A stretch of 64,000 bases of DNA from Stenotrophomonas maltophilia (lineage in GTDB: Bacteria > Pseudomonadota > Gammaproteobacteria > Xanthomonadales > Xanthomonadaceae), in NCBI GenBank assembly GCA_900113425.1, contig FOZF01000004.1:62001-126000 (forward strand). The letters run 5' to 3'. Within the stretch, counting starts at the first letter, position 1. Each line of letters starts with the position of its first letter. Positions 52,622 to 61,319 of the stretch are shown piece by piece. The translations under genes and the position numbers were made by a program. The notes under the pieces were generated by a model. It made no database searches. It saw nothing but the letters and a program-made list of their open reading frames with translations, and was not told the origin of the DNA.

Positions 52622-52882
52622 TCCCTGCACCCGCCGCCAGCGTCCCCTGGTGAGCCGCGGAGCATAGCACCGCTTTAAAGTGTGCGCCCTATCTCATTTT
52701 TACGAATCGACAGCCGGCAGGTGCGTGGAGACCGGGGGGTGCACCTTGGAAGCACGACCGTCCGTAAAAATTCCTGCCGGATCAAGCTCATGCCCGTCTT
52801 CACAGGGTTTGGGCCAAGTTGCGTGACGAGGCGTGCGCCCGATTGACGCGGATGCCGTGCGGGGCGGCGCCGAGGGGATACA

Positions 52883-52918
52883 ACAACGCCGGCAGGTCCC
52901 CCGACCGGCCGGCGTTGT
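52883..52918 (-). other. Hairpin downstream of aceA, possible terminator
   Basis: An 11-bp stem ACAACGCCGGC / GCCGGCGTTGT with a 14-nt loop, 61 nt after the aceA stop. No T-run follows on the minus strand, so termination is uncertain. The rest of the 357-nt gap to the GGDEF gene (52622-52978) shows no gene. Confidence 0.4.
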
Positions 52919-52978
52919 CTGGCCCTTCCCTGGCCACCCTGAGCGGTGTCGGCAGCCGATCGCACGGCCACCGTTGGA

Positions 52979-54271
52979 TCAGGCCGCGCGTTCGCTGTGG
53001 AACTGCTCTTCTTCGGTCGAGCCGGTCAGCGCGGTGGTAGAGGACTGTCCCTGCTGGATCGCCTGGGTGACCGCGTCGAAGTAACCGGTGCCGACCTCGC
53101 GCTGGTGCTTGACTGCAGTGAAGCCGCGCTCGGCCGCTTCGAATTCGGCCTCCTGCAGCTCGACGAAGGCGCTCATCTGCCGGCGCGCATAGCCGTGTGC
53201 CAGGTTGAACATGCCGTAGTTCAGCGCGTGGAAGCCGGCCAGGGTGATGAACTGGAACTTGTAGCCATAGCTGCCCAGCTCCTTCTGGAACTTGGCGATG
53301 GTGGCGTCGTCCAGGTTCTTCTTCCAGTTGAAGCTCGGCGAGCAGTTGTAGGCCAGCAGCTTGCCGGGGAACTTCGCATGGATGGCTTCGGCGAACCTGC
53401 GCGCGAACTCCAGGTCCGGCTTGCCGGTCTCGCACCACACCAGATCGGCATACGGTGCATAGGCCAGGCCGCGGCTGATGGCCTGTTCCAGGCCGTTGCG
53501 GGTCTTGTAGAAGCCTTCGACGGTGCGCTCGCCGGTGGTGAACGGCTTATCGTTGCCGTCGATGTCACTGGTCAGCAGGTCGGCCGCTTCGGCATCGGTG
53601 CGCGCCACCAGCAGGGTCGGCACACCCAGCACATCGGCCGCCAGCCGCGCCGCGTTGAGCTTCTCGATGGCCTCGCGGGTCGGCACCAGCACCTTGCCGC
53701 CCATGTGGCCGCACTTCTTCACCGATGCCAGCTGGTCCTCGAAATGCACGCCCGCGGCGCCGGCTTCGATCATCGCCTTCATCAGTTCGAAGGCGTTGAG
53801 CACGCCACCGAAGCCGGCCTCGGCATCGGCCACGATCGGCTGCAGGAAATCGATGTCGTCCTTGCCTTCGGCGTGGTGCAGCTGGTCGGCGCGCAGCAGC
53901 GTGTTGTTGATGCGCTTGACCACCGCCGGCACCGAATCGGCCGGATACAGCGACTGGTCCGGATACATCTGCCCGGCCAGGTTGGCATCGGCCGCCACCT
54001 GCCAGCCGGACAGGTAGATCGCCTTCAGGCCGGCCTTGACCTGCTGCATGGCCTGGTTGCCGGTCAGTGCGCCCAGCGCGTTGACGAACTCGCGCTCGTG
54101 CAGCGATTTCCACAGCTTCTCCGCGCCCAGCCGGGCCAGCGAATGCTCGATATGGACGGTGCCGCGCAGGCGCACCACATCGGCGGCGCTGTAGTTGCGC
54201 TGGATGCCTTCCCAGCGCGGGTTGGTATCCCAGTCGTGCTGGATCTGTTCGGCAGTGGGCAGGGTGCTCAT
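52979..54271 (-). CDS. aceA: Isocitrate lyase
   Basis: A protein of 430 aa, the usual bacterial length. The active-site loop [16 protein letters not shown] contains the KKCGH catalytic cysteine. [22 protein letters not shown] and [14 protein letters not shown] mark the metal and substrate site, and [11 protein letters not shown] follows. It splits isocitrate into glyoxylate and succinate, the first step of the glyoxylate shunt used for growth on acetate and fatty acids. It is the second gene of aceBA, 64 nt after aceB. Confidence 0.96.
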   Translation of the reverse strand: MSTLPTAEQIQHDWDTNPRWEGIQRNYSAADVVRLRGTVHIEHSLARLGAEKLWKSLHEREFVNALGALTGNQAMQQVKAGLKAIYLSGWQVAADANLAGQMYPDQSLYPADSVPAVVKRINNTLLRADQLHHAEGKDDIDFLQPIVADAEAGFGGVLNAFELMKAMIEAGAAGVHFEDQLASVKKCGHMGGKVLVPTREAIEKLNAARLAADVLGVPTLLVARTDAEAADLLTSDIDGNDKPFTTGERTVEGFYKTRNGLEQAISRGLAYAPYADLVWCETGKPDLEFARRFAEAIHAKFPGKLLAYNCSPSFNWKKNLDDATIAKFQKELGSYGYKFQFITLAGFHALNYGMFNLAHGYARRQMSAFVELQEAEFEAAERGFTAVKHQREVGTGYFDAVTQAIQQGQSSTTALTGSTEEEQFHSERAA

Positions 54272-54335
54272 GTCTTTCTCCAGTTCAGTGGTGCGTGCAG
54301 CGGGAAGGGAAACGGCGTGGGAACGGGCACGGGGA

Positions 54336-55958
54336 TCAGTCGATGCGCGCGTAGGCCGGCAGGGTCAGGAAGTCGGTCAGTTCATCGTTGCGGCTCAGTT
54401 CGCCAAGCAGGGCGATGGCTTCGCCGATGCGTGCGCCGCCGGGCAGCGCCGTGGTATCACCCAGGCGTGCGGGCAGCTGCGCCAGGGTGGTGTCGAGCAG
54501 TGCCAGGTCGATGGCGGTGCCGTCGTCCAGCTGCTGGCCCGGGGTATGCAGCCACTGCCACAACTGGCTGCGGCTGATCTCGGCGGTGGCCGCGTCCTCC
54601 ATCAGGTGATGGATGGGCACGCAGCCGTTGCCGTCCAGCCACGCGGCCAGGTAGCGCACGCAGACTTCGACATTGCCCTCGAAGCCGGCGCGGGTGATGG
54701 TGCCCGGTGGACGCGCGATCAGTTCGTCGCGACCCACGCGCACGTCCTGGCGCAGGACGTGGTGCTGGTTGGGCGCAGGCATGTGCTCGTCGAAGATCGC
54801 CATCGCCACCGGAATCAGCGCCGGATGCGCGACCCAGGTGCCGTCATGGCCCGCACTCACCTCGCGCAGCTTGTCGGCACGCACACGCGCCATCGCCTGC
54901 TCGTTGGCGGCGGCGTCGTTGTTGATCGGAATCTGCGCCGCCATGCCGCCCATCGCATGTGCCCCCCGGCGGTGGCAGGTCTGGATCAGCAGTTCCGAAT
55001 ACGCCTTCAGGAACGGCTGGGTCATGGTCACCTGGCCGCGCTCGGGCAGCACGCGGTCAGCATGGCGGCGGAAAGTCTTCAGGTAGGAGAAGATGTAGTC
55101 CCAGCGCCCGCAGTTCAGGCCGACGATGCGGTCGCGCAGCGCGTGCAGGATCTCGTCCATCTCGAACACCGCCGGCAGCGTTTCGATCAGCACGGTCACC
55201 TTGATCTGCCCGTGCGGCAGGCCCAGCATGCCTTCGATGTGCGACAGCGCGGTCTCCCACAGGGCTGCCTCTTCCATGCTCTGCAGCTTGGGCAGGTAGA
55301 AGTACGGGCCACGATCCTTGCGCTGCAGCGTGCGGGCGTTGTGGAAGGCGAACACCGCCGCGTCGAACAGCCCACCGGCCAGGAACTGGCCGTCGATGCG
55401 GACGTGCTTCTCGTCCAGGTGCCAGCCACGCGGGCGCACGATCAGCACCGCCTGCTCGTCGTACGGGCGCAGCGTGTAGTGCTTGCCATTGGCCGCTGTG
55501 TACTCCAGGTCACCACGCACCGCAGCGGCCAGCGACTGCTGCCCGGCCAGCAGGTTGCGCCAGGTCGGCGAGGTCGAATCCTCGAAGTCGGCCATGAACA
55601 CCTTGGCGCCGGAGTTCAGCGCGTTGATGACCATCTTCGGATCGGTCGGGCCGGTGATCTCGACGCGGCGGTCCTGCAGCGCGGCCGGCAGCGGTGCGAC
55701 GGTCCAGTCACCGCTGCGGATCGCGGCGGTGTCCTCACGGAAGTCCGGCAGGCCGCCGCGGTCGAAGAACGCCTGGCGCTCGCGGCGGGCCTGCAGCCGC
55801 GCCTGCCGGCCCGGCTCCACCGCCCGGTGCAGCGACACCAGCAGGGCCAGCAGCGGCGCCGGCAGCAGGGTGTCCTGGCCGGCCACCCGGGTCGCCAGGG
55901 CGATGCCGGGCGTGGCCTTGGCGGCGGGGGAGGGAACAGCGGAAGCGACGGCGGACAT
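54336..55958 (-). CDS. aceB: Malate synthase A
   Basis: A protein of 540 aa from the ATG at 55958; a longer frame lacks coding support. The malate synthase A landmarks [57 protein letters not shown] and [15 protein letters not shown] are present, covering the acetyl-CoA and glyoxylate site with the catalytic aspartate and arginine. It condenses glyoxylate with acetyl-CoA to malate. It is divergent from a LysR gene across 109 nt that includes a TTGCAA-rich palindrome. Confidence 0.96.
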   Translation of the reverse strand: MSAVASAVPSPAAKATPGIALATRVAGQDTLLPAPLLALLVSLHRAVEPGRQARLQARRERQAFFDRGGLPDFREDTAAIRSGDWTVAPLPAALQDRRVEITGPTDPKMVINALNSGAKVFMADFEDSTSPTWRNLLAGQQSLAAAVRGDLEYTAANGKHYTLRPYDEQAVLIVRPRGWHLDEKHVRIDGQFLAGGLFDAAVFAFHNARTLQRKDRGPYFYLPKLQSMEEAALWETALSHIEGMLGLPHGQIKVTVLIETLPAVFEMDEILHALRDRIVGLNCGRWDYIFSYLKTFRRHADRVLPERGQVTMTQPFLKAYSELLIQTCHRRGAHAMGGMAAQIPINNDAAANEQAMARVRADKLREVSAGHDGTWVAHPALIPVAMAIFDEHMPAPNQHHVLRQDVRVGRDELIARPPGTITRAGFEGNVEVCVRYLAAWLDGNGCVPIHHLMEDAATAEISRSQLWQWLHTPGQQLDDGTAIDLALLDTTLAQLPARLGDTTALPGGARIGEAIALLGELSRNDELTDFLTLPAYARID

Positions 55959-56011
55959 GGGACGACTCCAGCGGTGGGGAACGTCTCCACCGTGCCGCTC
56001 GCGCTCAGTAT

Positions 56012-56032
56012 TTGGCAAAACAGTTTTTGCAA
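56012..56032. promoter_or_regulatory. Imperfect inverted repeat between aceB and its divergent LysR gene
   Basis: TTGGCAAAA-CAG-TTTTTGCAA in an A+T-rich patch of the 109-nt divergent promoter region. Its size and placement suit a LysR-type site controlling aceBA, which is inference. Confidence 0.4.
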
Positions 56033-56067
56033 TGCTTTACATAAATTGTGCTAATACTCGTTACGCC

Positions 56068-57036
56068 ATGACCACGCGCAGCTCGCCAAGTCCTCGTTTT
56101 TCCTACAAATCCGACCGCCTGAAACCCTTGCGCGCGTTCTGCCAGACCGTGCGTCTGGGTTCAGTCTCAAGGGCGGCTGAGGCGCTCTTCGTCAGCCAAC
56201 CGGCCATCAGCCTGCAGTTGCAGGCGCTGGAACGGGAGCTGGGCGTACCGCTGTTCGAGCGCAGCGGGCGCCGCCTGGTGCCCAGCCGCGAGGGCCAGCT
56301 GCTGTACGAAATGGCGCAACCGCTGGTGGAGAGCCTGGACGGGCTGGAGGCACGCTTCCGCGACAAGGTGCGCGGGCTGGATGCGGGCGAACTGAACATC
56401 GCGGCCAACAGTTCGACCATCCTGTACCTGCTGCCGAAGATCGTCGAGCGCTTCCGCATGCATCACCCGGACGTGCGCCTGACCCTGCACAACGCGATCA
56501 GCGCGGACGGCACCGACCTGCTGCGCGAGGACGCCGCTGACCTGGCCATCGGCTCGATGACCGACGTGCCCGCCGACCTCAGCTACGCGCCGGCCTATCG
56601 TTTCGAGCAGGTGCTGATCGCGCCGCATGACCATCCGCTGGCCCGGGGCGCGGAGCTGGAGCTGGCCGACATCGCCCGCTATCCGCTGGTGCTGCCGCCG
56701 AAGCGGCAGATCACCTACCGTCTGGTCGATCAGGTGTTCCAGCGCCATCGCATCGCGTACACCGTCGCCCTCGAGGTGGGCGGCTGGGAAGTGATCAAGC
56801 AGTACGTGGCGATGGGCATGGGTATTTCCATCGTGCCGGCGCTGTGCCTGAACGAGGCCGACCACGAGCGGCTGGCGGCGCGGTCGATGAAGCGCTGGTT
56901 CCCGGAGCGCAGTTATGGCGTGATCGTGCGGCGCGGCAAGGCGCTGTCGGCGCAGGCACGGGCGTTCATCGAGCTGATCCGGCCGGAACTGTTCAGTCCG
57001 CGCGATTACGACCAGAGCGGGCATTCCGAGCGCTGA
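56068..57036 (+). CDS. LysR-family regulator divergent from aceBA
   Basis: A protein of 322 aa. After a short serine-rich extension the winged helix (about 15-75) reads LKPLRAFCQTVRLGSVSRAAEALFVSQPAISLQLQALEREL in the family pattern, and the effector domain follows from about residue 105. LysR genes opposite metabolic operons usually regulate them, so control of the glyoxylate shunt is inferred. The start ATG at 56068 is the only one close to the promoter region. It is followed after about 50 nt by an inverted-repeat element. Confidence 0.88.
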   Translation: MTTRSSPSPRFSYKSDRLKPLRAFCQTVRLGSVSRAAEALFVSQPAISLQLQALERELGVPLFERSGRRLVPSREGQLLYEMAQPLVESLDGLEARFRDKVRGLDAGELNIAANSSTILYLLPKIVERFRMHHPDVRLTLHNAISADGTDLLREDAADLAIGSMTDVPADLSYAPAYRFEQVLIAPHDHPLARGAELELADIARYPLVLPPKRQITYRLVDQVFQRHRIAYTVALEVGGWEVIKQYVAMGMGISIVPALCLNEADHERLAARSMKRWFPERSYGVIVRRGKALSAQARAFIELIRPELFSPRDYDQSGHSER

Positions 57037-57087
57037 GGGTGTTCTGGTTTGCGGGGCTGCCGCCCTGCATCTGGATGACAGCTACCT

Positions 57088-57130
57088 GGGGGTCAGATCC
57101 GTTTTCCTGCGGACAATGGATCTGACCCCA
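57088..57130. repeat. Inverted-repeat intergenic element with GGATCTGACCCC arms
   Basis: Left arm GGGGTCAGATCC (57089-57100) and right arm GGATCTGACCCCA (57118-57130) enclose a 17-nt spacer containing TTTTCC. A long stem of 12 bp forms. This type of GGTCAGATCC palindrome recurs in Xanthomonadaceae genomes in my memory. It sits between two LysR genes and may act as a terminator-like structure. Confidence 0.7.
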
Positions 57131-57160
57131 TTTCCGGCTGGCGATGAATAAACTGGCCCC

Positions 57161-58069
57161 ATGTCCATCGAACTGCGCCATCTGCGCTACTTCCTCGCCG
57201 TTGCCGAGACCCTGCACTTCGGCCAGGCGGCCGAGCGGCTGGGCATGTCGCAGCCGCCGCTCAGCCAGCAGATCCGCCAGCTGGAGGAACTGATCGGGGC
57301 GCGCCTGTTCGTGCGCAGCCATCGCCGCGTGCAGCTGACGCCCGCCGGTGAACTGCTGCAGGAACGCGCGCGGGCCATCGTGCAGCAGGTGGAGACGGCA
57401 GTGGACGAGGTGCAGCGCGCACAGCGCGGCGAGCAGGGTGAGCTGCATATCGGGCTGACCCGGGCCACGCCGCTGTCGCCGCAGATTCCGCGCTCGATCC
57501 TGCGCTACCGCCAGCAGTATCCGCAGGTGCGGCTGCAGCTGAGCGAGATGAACACGCTGCAGCAGATCGACGCCCTGCTCGACGGCTCACTGGACGTGGG
57601 CATCATCCGCAAGCGCGCGCTGCCGCCGGAACTGGTTGCGCACAGCCTGTTCGTCGATCCGCTGGCGTTGATCGTGCATGCCGACCACCCTGCCCTGCGC
57701 CGGCTCCCGGAACAGGACACGCTGTCGCTGCGTGAGTTCGCGCAGGAACCGTTCGTGGCGTTTCGACGCAGTGCCGGCGCCGGCATCCATGACCACATGA
57801 TCGCGCTGTGCGCGGCTGCCGGATTCACTCCACGCATCGTGCAGGAAGCCGGTGAGGCGTCCACGCTGATCAGCCTGGCGGCGGCAGGCCTGGGTGCGGC
57901 GATCCTGCCATCCTCGTGCGACCACATCCGGGTGGAAGGCGCGCGCTTTGTCGCGCTGGCCGATGCCGGCGCGCACTCGGAGGTGCAGCTGGCATGGCGC
58001 CGTGAGGGGGTGACGCCGCTGATCCGCAACTTCGCAGGCCTGCTGCGCGGCGCGTTCGCCGAAGGCTGA
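57161..58069 (+). CDS. LysR-family transcriptional regulator
   Basis: A protein of 302 aa. The N-terminal winged helix (residues 1-60, with HFGQAAERLGMSQPPLSQQIRQLEE) and the PBP2-type effector domain are intact (PQIPRSILRYRQQYPQVRLQLSEMN at its start). It resembles the BenM/CatM-like branch of LysR regulators, which often respond to aromatic compounds, but this is only an impression. It is convergent with the MFS exporter gene 81 nt further on, which may be its target. Confidence 0.87.
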   Translation: MSIELRHLRYFLAVAETLHFGQAAERLGMSQPPLSQQIRQLEELIGARLFVRSHRRVQLTPAGELLQERARAIVQQVETAVDEVQRAQRGEQGELHIGLTRATPLSPQIPRSILRYRQQYPQVRLQLSEMNTLQQIDALLDGSLDVGIIRKRALPPELVAHSLFVDPLALIVHADHPALRRLPEQDTLSLREFAQEPFVAFRRSAGAGIHDHMIALCAAAGFTPRIVQEAGEASTLISLAAAGLGAAILPSSCDHIRVEGARFVALADAGAHSEVQLAWRREGVTPLIRNFAGLLRGAFAEG

Positions 58070-58087
58070 AGCGCCGCGCTGCGCGCT

Positions 58088-58146
58088 CGCCGGGCATGGC
58101 CCGGCGCTACCCGGCCAGGGTCGAAGACGGTAGCGCCGGGCCATGC
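58088..58146. repeat. SMAG-type REP pair, one copy truncated
   Basis: An intact minus-strand copy at 58088-58110 faces a plus-strand copy at 58130-58146 that keeps the GTAGCGCCGGGCCATGC part but lacks the second arm. They separate the convergent LysR and MFS genes. Confidence 0.8.
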
Positions 58147-58150
58147 AGCA

Positions 58151-59407
58151 TCAGGCGGTCACCGGCTGCGGGGCGCGCTGCTGCAACGCCCAGACGATGC
58201 CACCGCCAAGCAGGGTCAGCACTGCCGCGAACGCGCACACCCCCAGCCAGTCCCAGGCAGCGTAGGCAAGCCCGCCCACACCACCGAGCACGCTCGACCC
58301 CAGGTAGTAGGCGAACAGATACAGTGCCGAGGCTTCCGCGCGCATCATGCCCGCCCGGCTGCCGACCCAGCTGCTGGCAACCGAATGACCGCCGAAGAAG
58401 CCGAAGGTCACCAGCGCGATGCCCAGCGCCATCGTGGTCAGCCACGGCATCGCCAGCAGCGCGATGCCGGCACCGATGAGCACGAAGGAGATCGACAGGA
58501 CGCGCCCACGGCCGTAACGCGTGGCCTGCTGGCCCATCCATGCCGAGCTGAACGTACCGACCAGGTAGACGCTGAAGATCAGCCCGACCACGGTCTGGCT
58601 GAGGTGGTACGGCGGCGCCAGCAGGTGATAGCCGAGGTAGTTGTAGAGGGTGACGAACACGCCCATCAACACGAAGGAGGTGGCGAACAGCCAGGGCAGG
58701 CCGGGATCGGCGAACAGCGTGCGCCAGCGCGACGGCAGCTGGCGCAGGCCGCCACGACGGGCCTGGAAGTGGCGCGATGGCGGCAGCTGCAGCCACAGCA
58801 GCACGGTGCTGGCCACGGCGATGATGGAGACCACGCCGATGCCCCAGCGCCACCCCCAATGGTCGGCGATGATGCCGGCGAGCAGGCGCCCACTCATGCC
58901 CCCGATCGCGTTGCCGCCGATGTACAGGCCCATCGCCAGGCCCAGTGCGCGGCTGTCCATTTCTTCGACCAGATAGGTCATCGCCACCGCCGGCACGCCA
59001 CTCAGGGCCAGGCCCAGCAGGGTGCGCAGCACCAGCAGCGTGGTCCAGTCATCGACCAGGGCGGTACTCAGCGAGAGGATGGCCGAGGCCAGCAGGGCGA
59101 CGATCATCAACGGCCGGCGGCCCACCGCGTCGGACAGCAGTCCGGCCAGCAGCATCGCCACGGCCAGCGTGCCGGTGCTCAGTGACAGTGACATCGCGCT
59201 GCCGGCAGCGGAGACACCGAAGTGGCGGCTGAACTCGGGCAGCAACGGCTGCACCGTGTACAGCAGGCCAAAGGTGGAGAAGCCGGCCAGGAACAGCGCG
59301 ACCGCCGTGCGGCGGAAAGCAGGCGTGCCCTGCTGGATGCGGGTCTCGGGGCTGGAATCGGCAGGAGGGAAGCGACGTTCGGGGGCCGCGGCGGTTTCGC
59401 CAGTCAT
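58151..59407 (-). CDS. MFS transporter
   Basis: A protein of 418 aa from the ATG at 59407 with twelve predicted membrane segments. The N-terminal half holds the family loop motif GLLSDAVGRRPLMIVALLA between TM2 and TM3, and TM1 has AGFSTFGLLYTVQPLLPEF, as in YnfM-like exporters of the drug-resistance group. It is expected to export a small molecule by proton antiport; substrate unknown. It is convergent with the upstream LysR gene and separated from it by SMAG repeats. Confidence 0.87.
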   Translation of the reverse strand: MTGETAAAPERRFPPADSSPETRIQQGTPAFRRTAVALFLAGFSTFGLLYTVQPLLPEFSRHFGVSAAGSAMSLSLSTGTLAVAMLLAGLLSDAVGRRPLMIVALLASAILSLSTALVDDWTTLLVLRTLLGLALSGVPAVAMTYLVEEMDSRALGLAMGLYIGGNAIGGMSGRLLAGIIADHWGWRWGIGVVSIIAVASTVLLWLQLPPSRHFQARRGGLRQLPSRWRTLFADPGLPWLFATSFVLMGVFVTLYNYLGYHLLAPPYHLSQTVVGLIFSVYLVGTFSSAWMGQQATRYGRGRVLSISFVLIGAGIALLAMPWLTTMALGIALVTFGFFGGHSVASSWVGSRAGMMRAEASALYLFAYYLGSSVLGGVGGLAYAAWDWLGVCAFAAVLTLLGGGIVWALQQRAPQPVTA

Positions 59408-59530
59408 GGGATCGATGGGCCGTTGGGGGCGGCCGGGGTGGGAGGGAACGGGCCCCAGACTAGGCCCGTCCATCCAGTCGATCCATAACCTGAAAAGTCA
59501 GGATTGATATTTCCGACGTATCAATTCAAC

Positions 59531-60157
59531 TCAAAGATGCTGCCACTGGAAGCCATCGCCACGGCGGTAGTAGACCGCCACCGCGCGCCCGTAGACCTTG
59601 TCGGCGTCGACGAAGCCGAAGAAGCGGCCATCGAAGCTGTTGCCTCGATGATCCCCCAGTACCAGCAGCTTGCCGGCCGGTACCACCAGATCCGCGATGT
59701 CGGGACCACCGCCCATGTCCAGGTCCAGGCGGGCACGGCGGCTGCCGAACGCCTCCACGTCCTGCAGGTCGGCCATCTGCAGCGGCTGGCCGTTGATGCT
59801 CAGGTGGCCCCCGCGCAGTTGCACGTGGTCGCCGGCCACGGCGGCGACCCGCTTGATCAGGCGGGTGCCGTCCGCAGGCGAATCGAACACCGCCACCTCG
59901 CCGCGCTGCGGCTGGCCGGTGGGCAGCAGGGACGTGTTGGTGAACGGCAGGCGCAGGCCATAGGCACGCATGTCCACCACCACCCGGTCACCGGGCTGCA
60001 GGGTCGGCTGCATCGAGCCACTGGGCACCACGTAATGATTGGCGAGGGTGTCGCGGGCAGCGGCGAGCAGGCCCAGCATGACCAGCAGCGGCAGCGCCTC
60101 CTTCTTCAGCCAGGCGAGAGCGCGTTGCGAAAACGGCGGTCGGGCAACAGCATCCAT
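59531..60157 (-). CDS. lepB: Signal peptidase I
   Basis: A protein of 208 aa. One membrane segment (about residues 20-40, LPLLVMLGLLAAARDTLA) is followed by the catalytic serine in YVVPSGSMQPTLQPGD and the catalytic lysine in GTRLIKRVAAVAGD, with GDHRGNSFDGRFFGFV as box E. This is a shorter, single-TM signal peptidase, distinct from the two-TM E. coli type, so the genome may contain a second, main lepB elsewhere. It removes signal peptides at the periplasmic side. It stands alone between the MFS gene and SMAG repeats. Confidence 0.9.
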   Translation of the reverse strand: MDAVARPPFSQRALAWLKKEALPLLVMLGLLAAARDTLANHYVVPSGSMQPTLQPGDRVVVDMRAYGLRLPFTNTSLLPTGQPQRGEVAVFDSPADGTRLIKRVAAVAGDHVQLRGGHLSINGQPLQMADLQDVEAFGSRRARLDLDMGGGPDIADLVVPAGKLLVLGDHRGNSFDGRFFGFVDADKVYGRAVAVYYRRGDGFQWQHL

Positions 60158-60216
60158 GTCAGGTTCCGATGGGGTGGCAGGTTCTTCAGACCACGTCCGG
60201 GTGGAGAGGTTCCCCG

Positions 60217-60290
60217 GTAGCGCCGGGCCATGCCCGGCGAGCGCGTGGCGCGGCCGTTCCGATAATCCGCCGGGCATGGCCCGGCGCTGC
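60217..60290. repeat. Pair of inverted SMAG-type REP palindromes
   Basis: A plus-strand copy at 60217-60239 headed GTAGCGCCGGGC and a minus-strand copy at 60268-60290 headed GCAG, 28 nt apart. They lie upstream of lepB, between it and the dehydroquinase-like genes. Confidence 0.85.
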
Positions 60291-60406
60291 CGATGCAGGG
60301 TTACGCAGGTTTTACGTCCGGGCCCGGCACCCGGCATCGCACCTTTACGGGCACTGCGCGCATCGTCTGCCCACCGCGCCGAACGGCGCTTTCCGCAAGG
60401 TGTTGT

Positions 60407-60808
60407 ATGACCCTCCTGGTGATCCGCCACGCGTCTTCATCGGCGCCGCGTCCGCAGCTGCCGGCGCAGTTGTCCGGCCACCGCGTGCTGTGCAGCGACT
60501 GCGCCAGCCTGTCCGAAGTGCGCCAGTGCCTGTGCCAGCCGCAGGCGCGCTCGGCCGACTGGGTACTGCTGGACGTGGGTGCGGCCGACGAGGCGCAATG
60601 GCAGGCCGAGGGCAGCGCGCTGCAGGCCGCCCTGGAGCGGCTGCCGGCACAGTACATCGAACTGCAGAGCGCCAGCGAACCCGGCCTGGACGCGCGCCTG
60701 CGCCTGCAGCATGGGCCGGCCGCGGTGGTGGTCGACCAGCGCAGCCAGCAGGCCGGTTATCCGCTGTCGCTGGCCATCGTCGGCCGCCGCCTGGCGCAGG
60801 AGGGCTGA
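60407..60808 (+). CDS. Degenerate type II dehydroquinase-like protein 1
   Basis: A protein of 133 aa. It aligns by pattern with its downstream neighbour: WVLLDVGAADE corresponds to the NPGA segment of AroQ, AQYIELQSASEPGLD to the EVHxSN segment, and YPLSLAIVGRRLAQE to the C-terminal GxxGYxLAL helix. The AroQ active-site residues are absent: there is no tyrosine loop, no EVH histidine and no NxNxLG start. It is therefore unlikely to make dehydroshikimate and may be a structural paralogue. It lies 3 nt before the second copy. Confidence 0.6.
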   Translation: MTLLVIRHASSSAPRPQLPAQLSGHRVLCSDCASLSEVRQCLCQPQARSADWVLLDVGAADEAQWQAEGSALQAALERLPAQYIELQSASEPGLDARLRLQHGPAAVVVDQRSQQAGYPLSLAIVGRRLAQEG

Positions 60809-60811
60809 GCC

Positions 60812-61258
60812 ATGTCGATCTTCATCATCCGCGGCCCGGAAGCGGCCGGCACATTGATCCGTACCGCGCTGCCGCTGCCGGCCCCGGTACTGAAGTCGCT
60901 GGTACACCGTGCGATCGATGCCGGAACCAGCGTGGCCATCCGTGCCTGCGGTTCGGAACAGGAACTGCTGGATGCCCTGCGCGTGGCCGATCACAGCCGC
61001 GGCGAAGTGACGTTGCTCGATCCCGGCGCGTGTGCCGGCAGCCTGCGTCTGCAGCGCCTGCTGCCCTATCTGCACAATGCCTACGTGGAGGTGCATGACG
61101 ACGGCGCGGTGGCTGAGCCCTGTCTGCCGGCCGGTATCGGCCAACGCCTGGGCATCGCCGCCGGCTATGGCGCGCAGAGCTACGTGCTGGCGCTGGATAT
61201 GGCGCTGGATCACCTGGGCCTTGCCGAACAGGCGAACCGGGTGCACGTGGGGACGTAA
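60812..61258 (+). CDS. Degenerate type II dehydroquinase-like protein 2
   Basis: A protein of 148 aa with the size and order of AroQ. Segments VLKSLVHRAIDAGTSVAIRACGSEQELLDAL (dimer helix and QSN-like strand), EVTLLDPGACAGS (NPGA-like), YVEVHDDG (EVH with its histidine) and AAGYGAQSYVLALDMALDHLG (GxGxxGYxLAL) are recognisable. The N-terminal LNLLG and flexible Arg/Tyr lid are replaced by FIIRGPEAAGT. Some chemistry could remain, but normal activity is doubtful. Tandem position with the first copy suggests heteromeric assembly. It is followed by an intrinsic terminator. Confidence 0.7.
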   Translation: MSIFIIRGPEAAGTLIRTALPLPAPVLKSLVHRAIDAGTSVAIRACGSEQELLDALRVADHSRGEVTLLDPGACAGSLRLQRLLPYLHNAYVEVHDDGAVAEPCLPAGIGQRLGIAAGYGAQSYVLALDMALDHLGLAEQANRVHVGT

Positions 61259-61283
61259 GGCCGTCGCCAGCGTCGGGCCAGAA

Positions 61284-61313
61284 GAAAACGGCGGGGTCGC
61301 CCCCGCCGTTTTC
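61284..61313. terminator. Bidirectional intrinsic terminator
   Basis: A 13-bp stem GAAAACGGCGGGG / CCCCGCCGTTTTC with a four-base loop. A-runs and T-runs on both sides allow it to serve the dehydroquinase-like pair (plus strand) and the M3 peptidase gene (minus strand). Confidence 0.88.
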
Positions 61314-61319
61314 ACTTCC

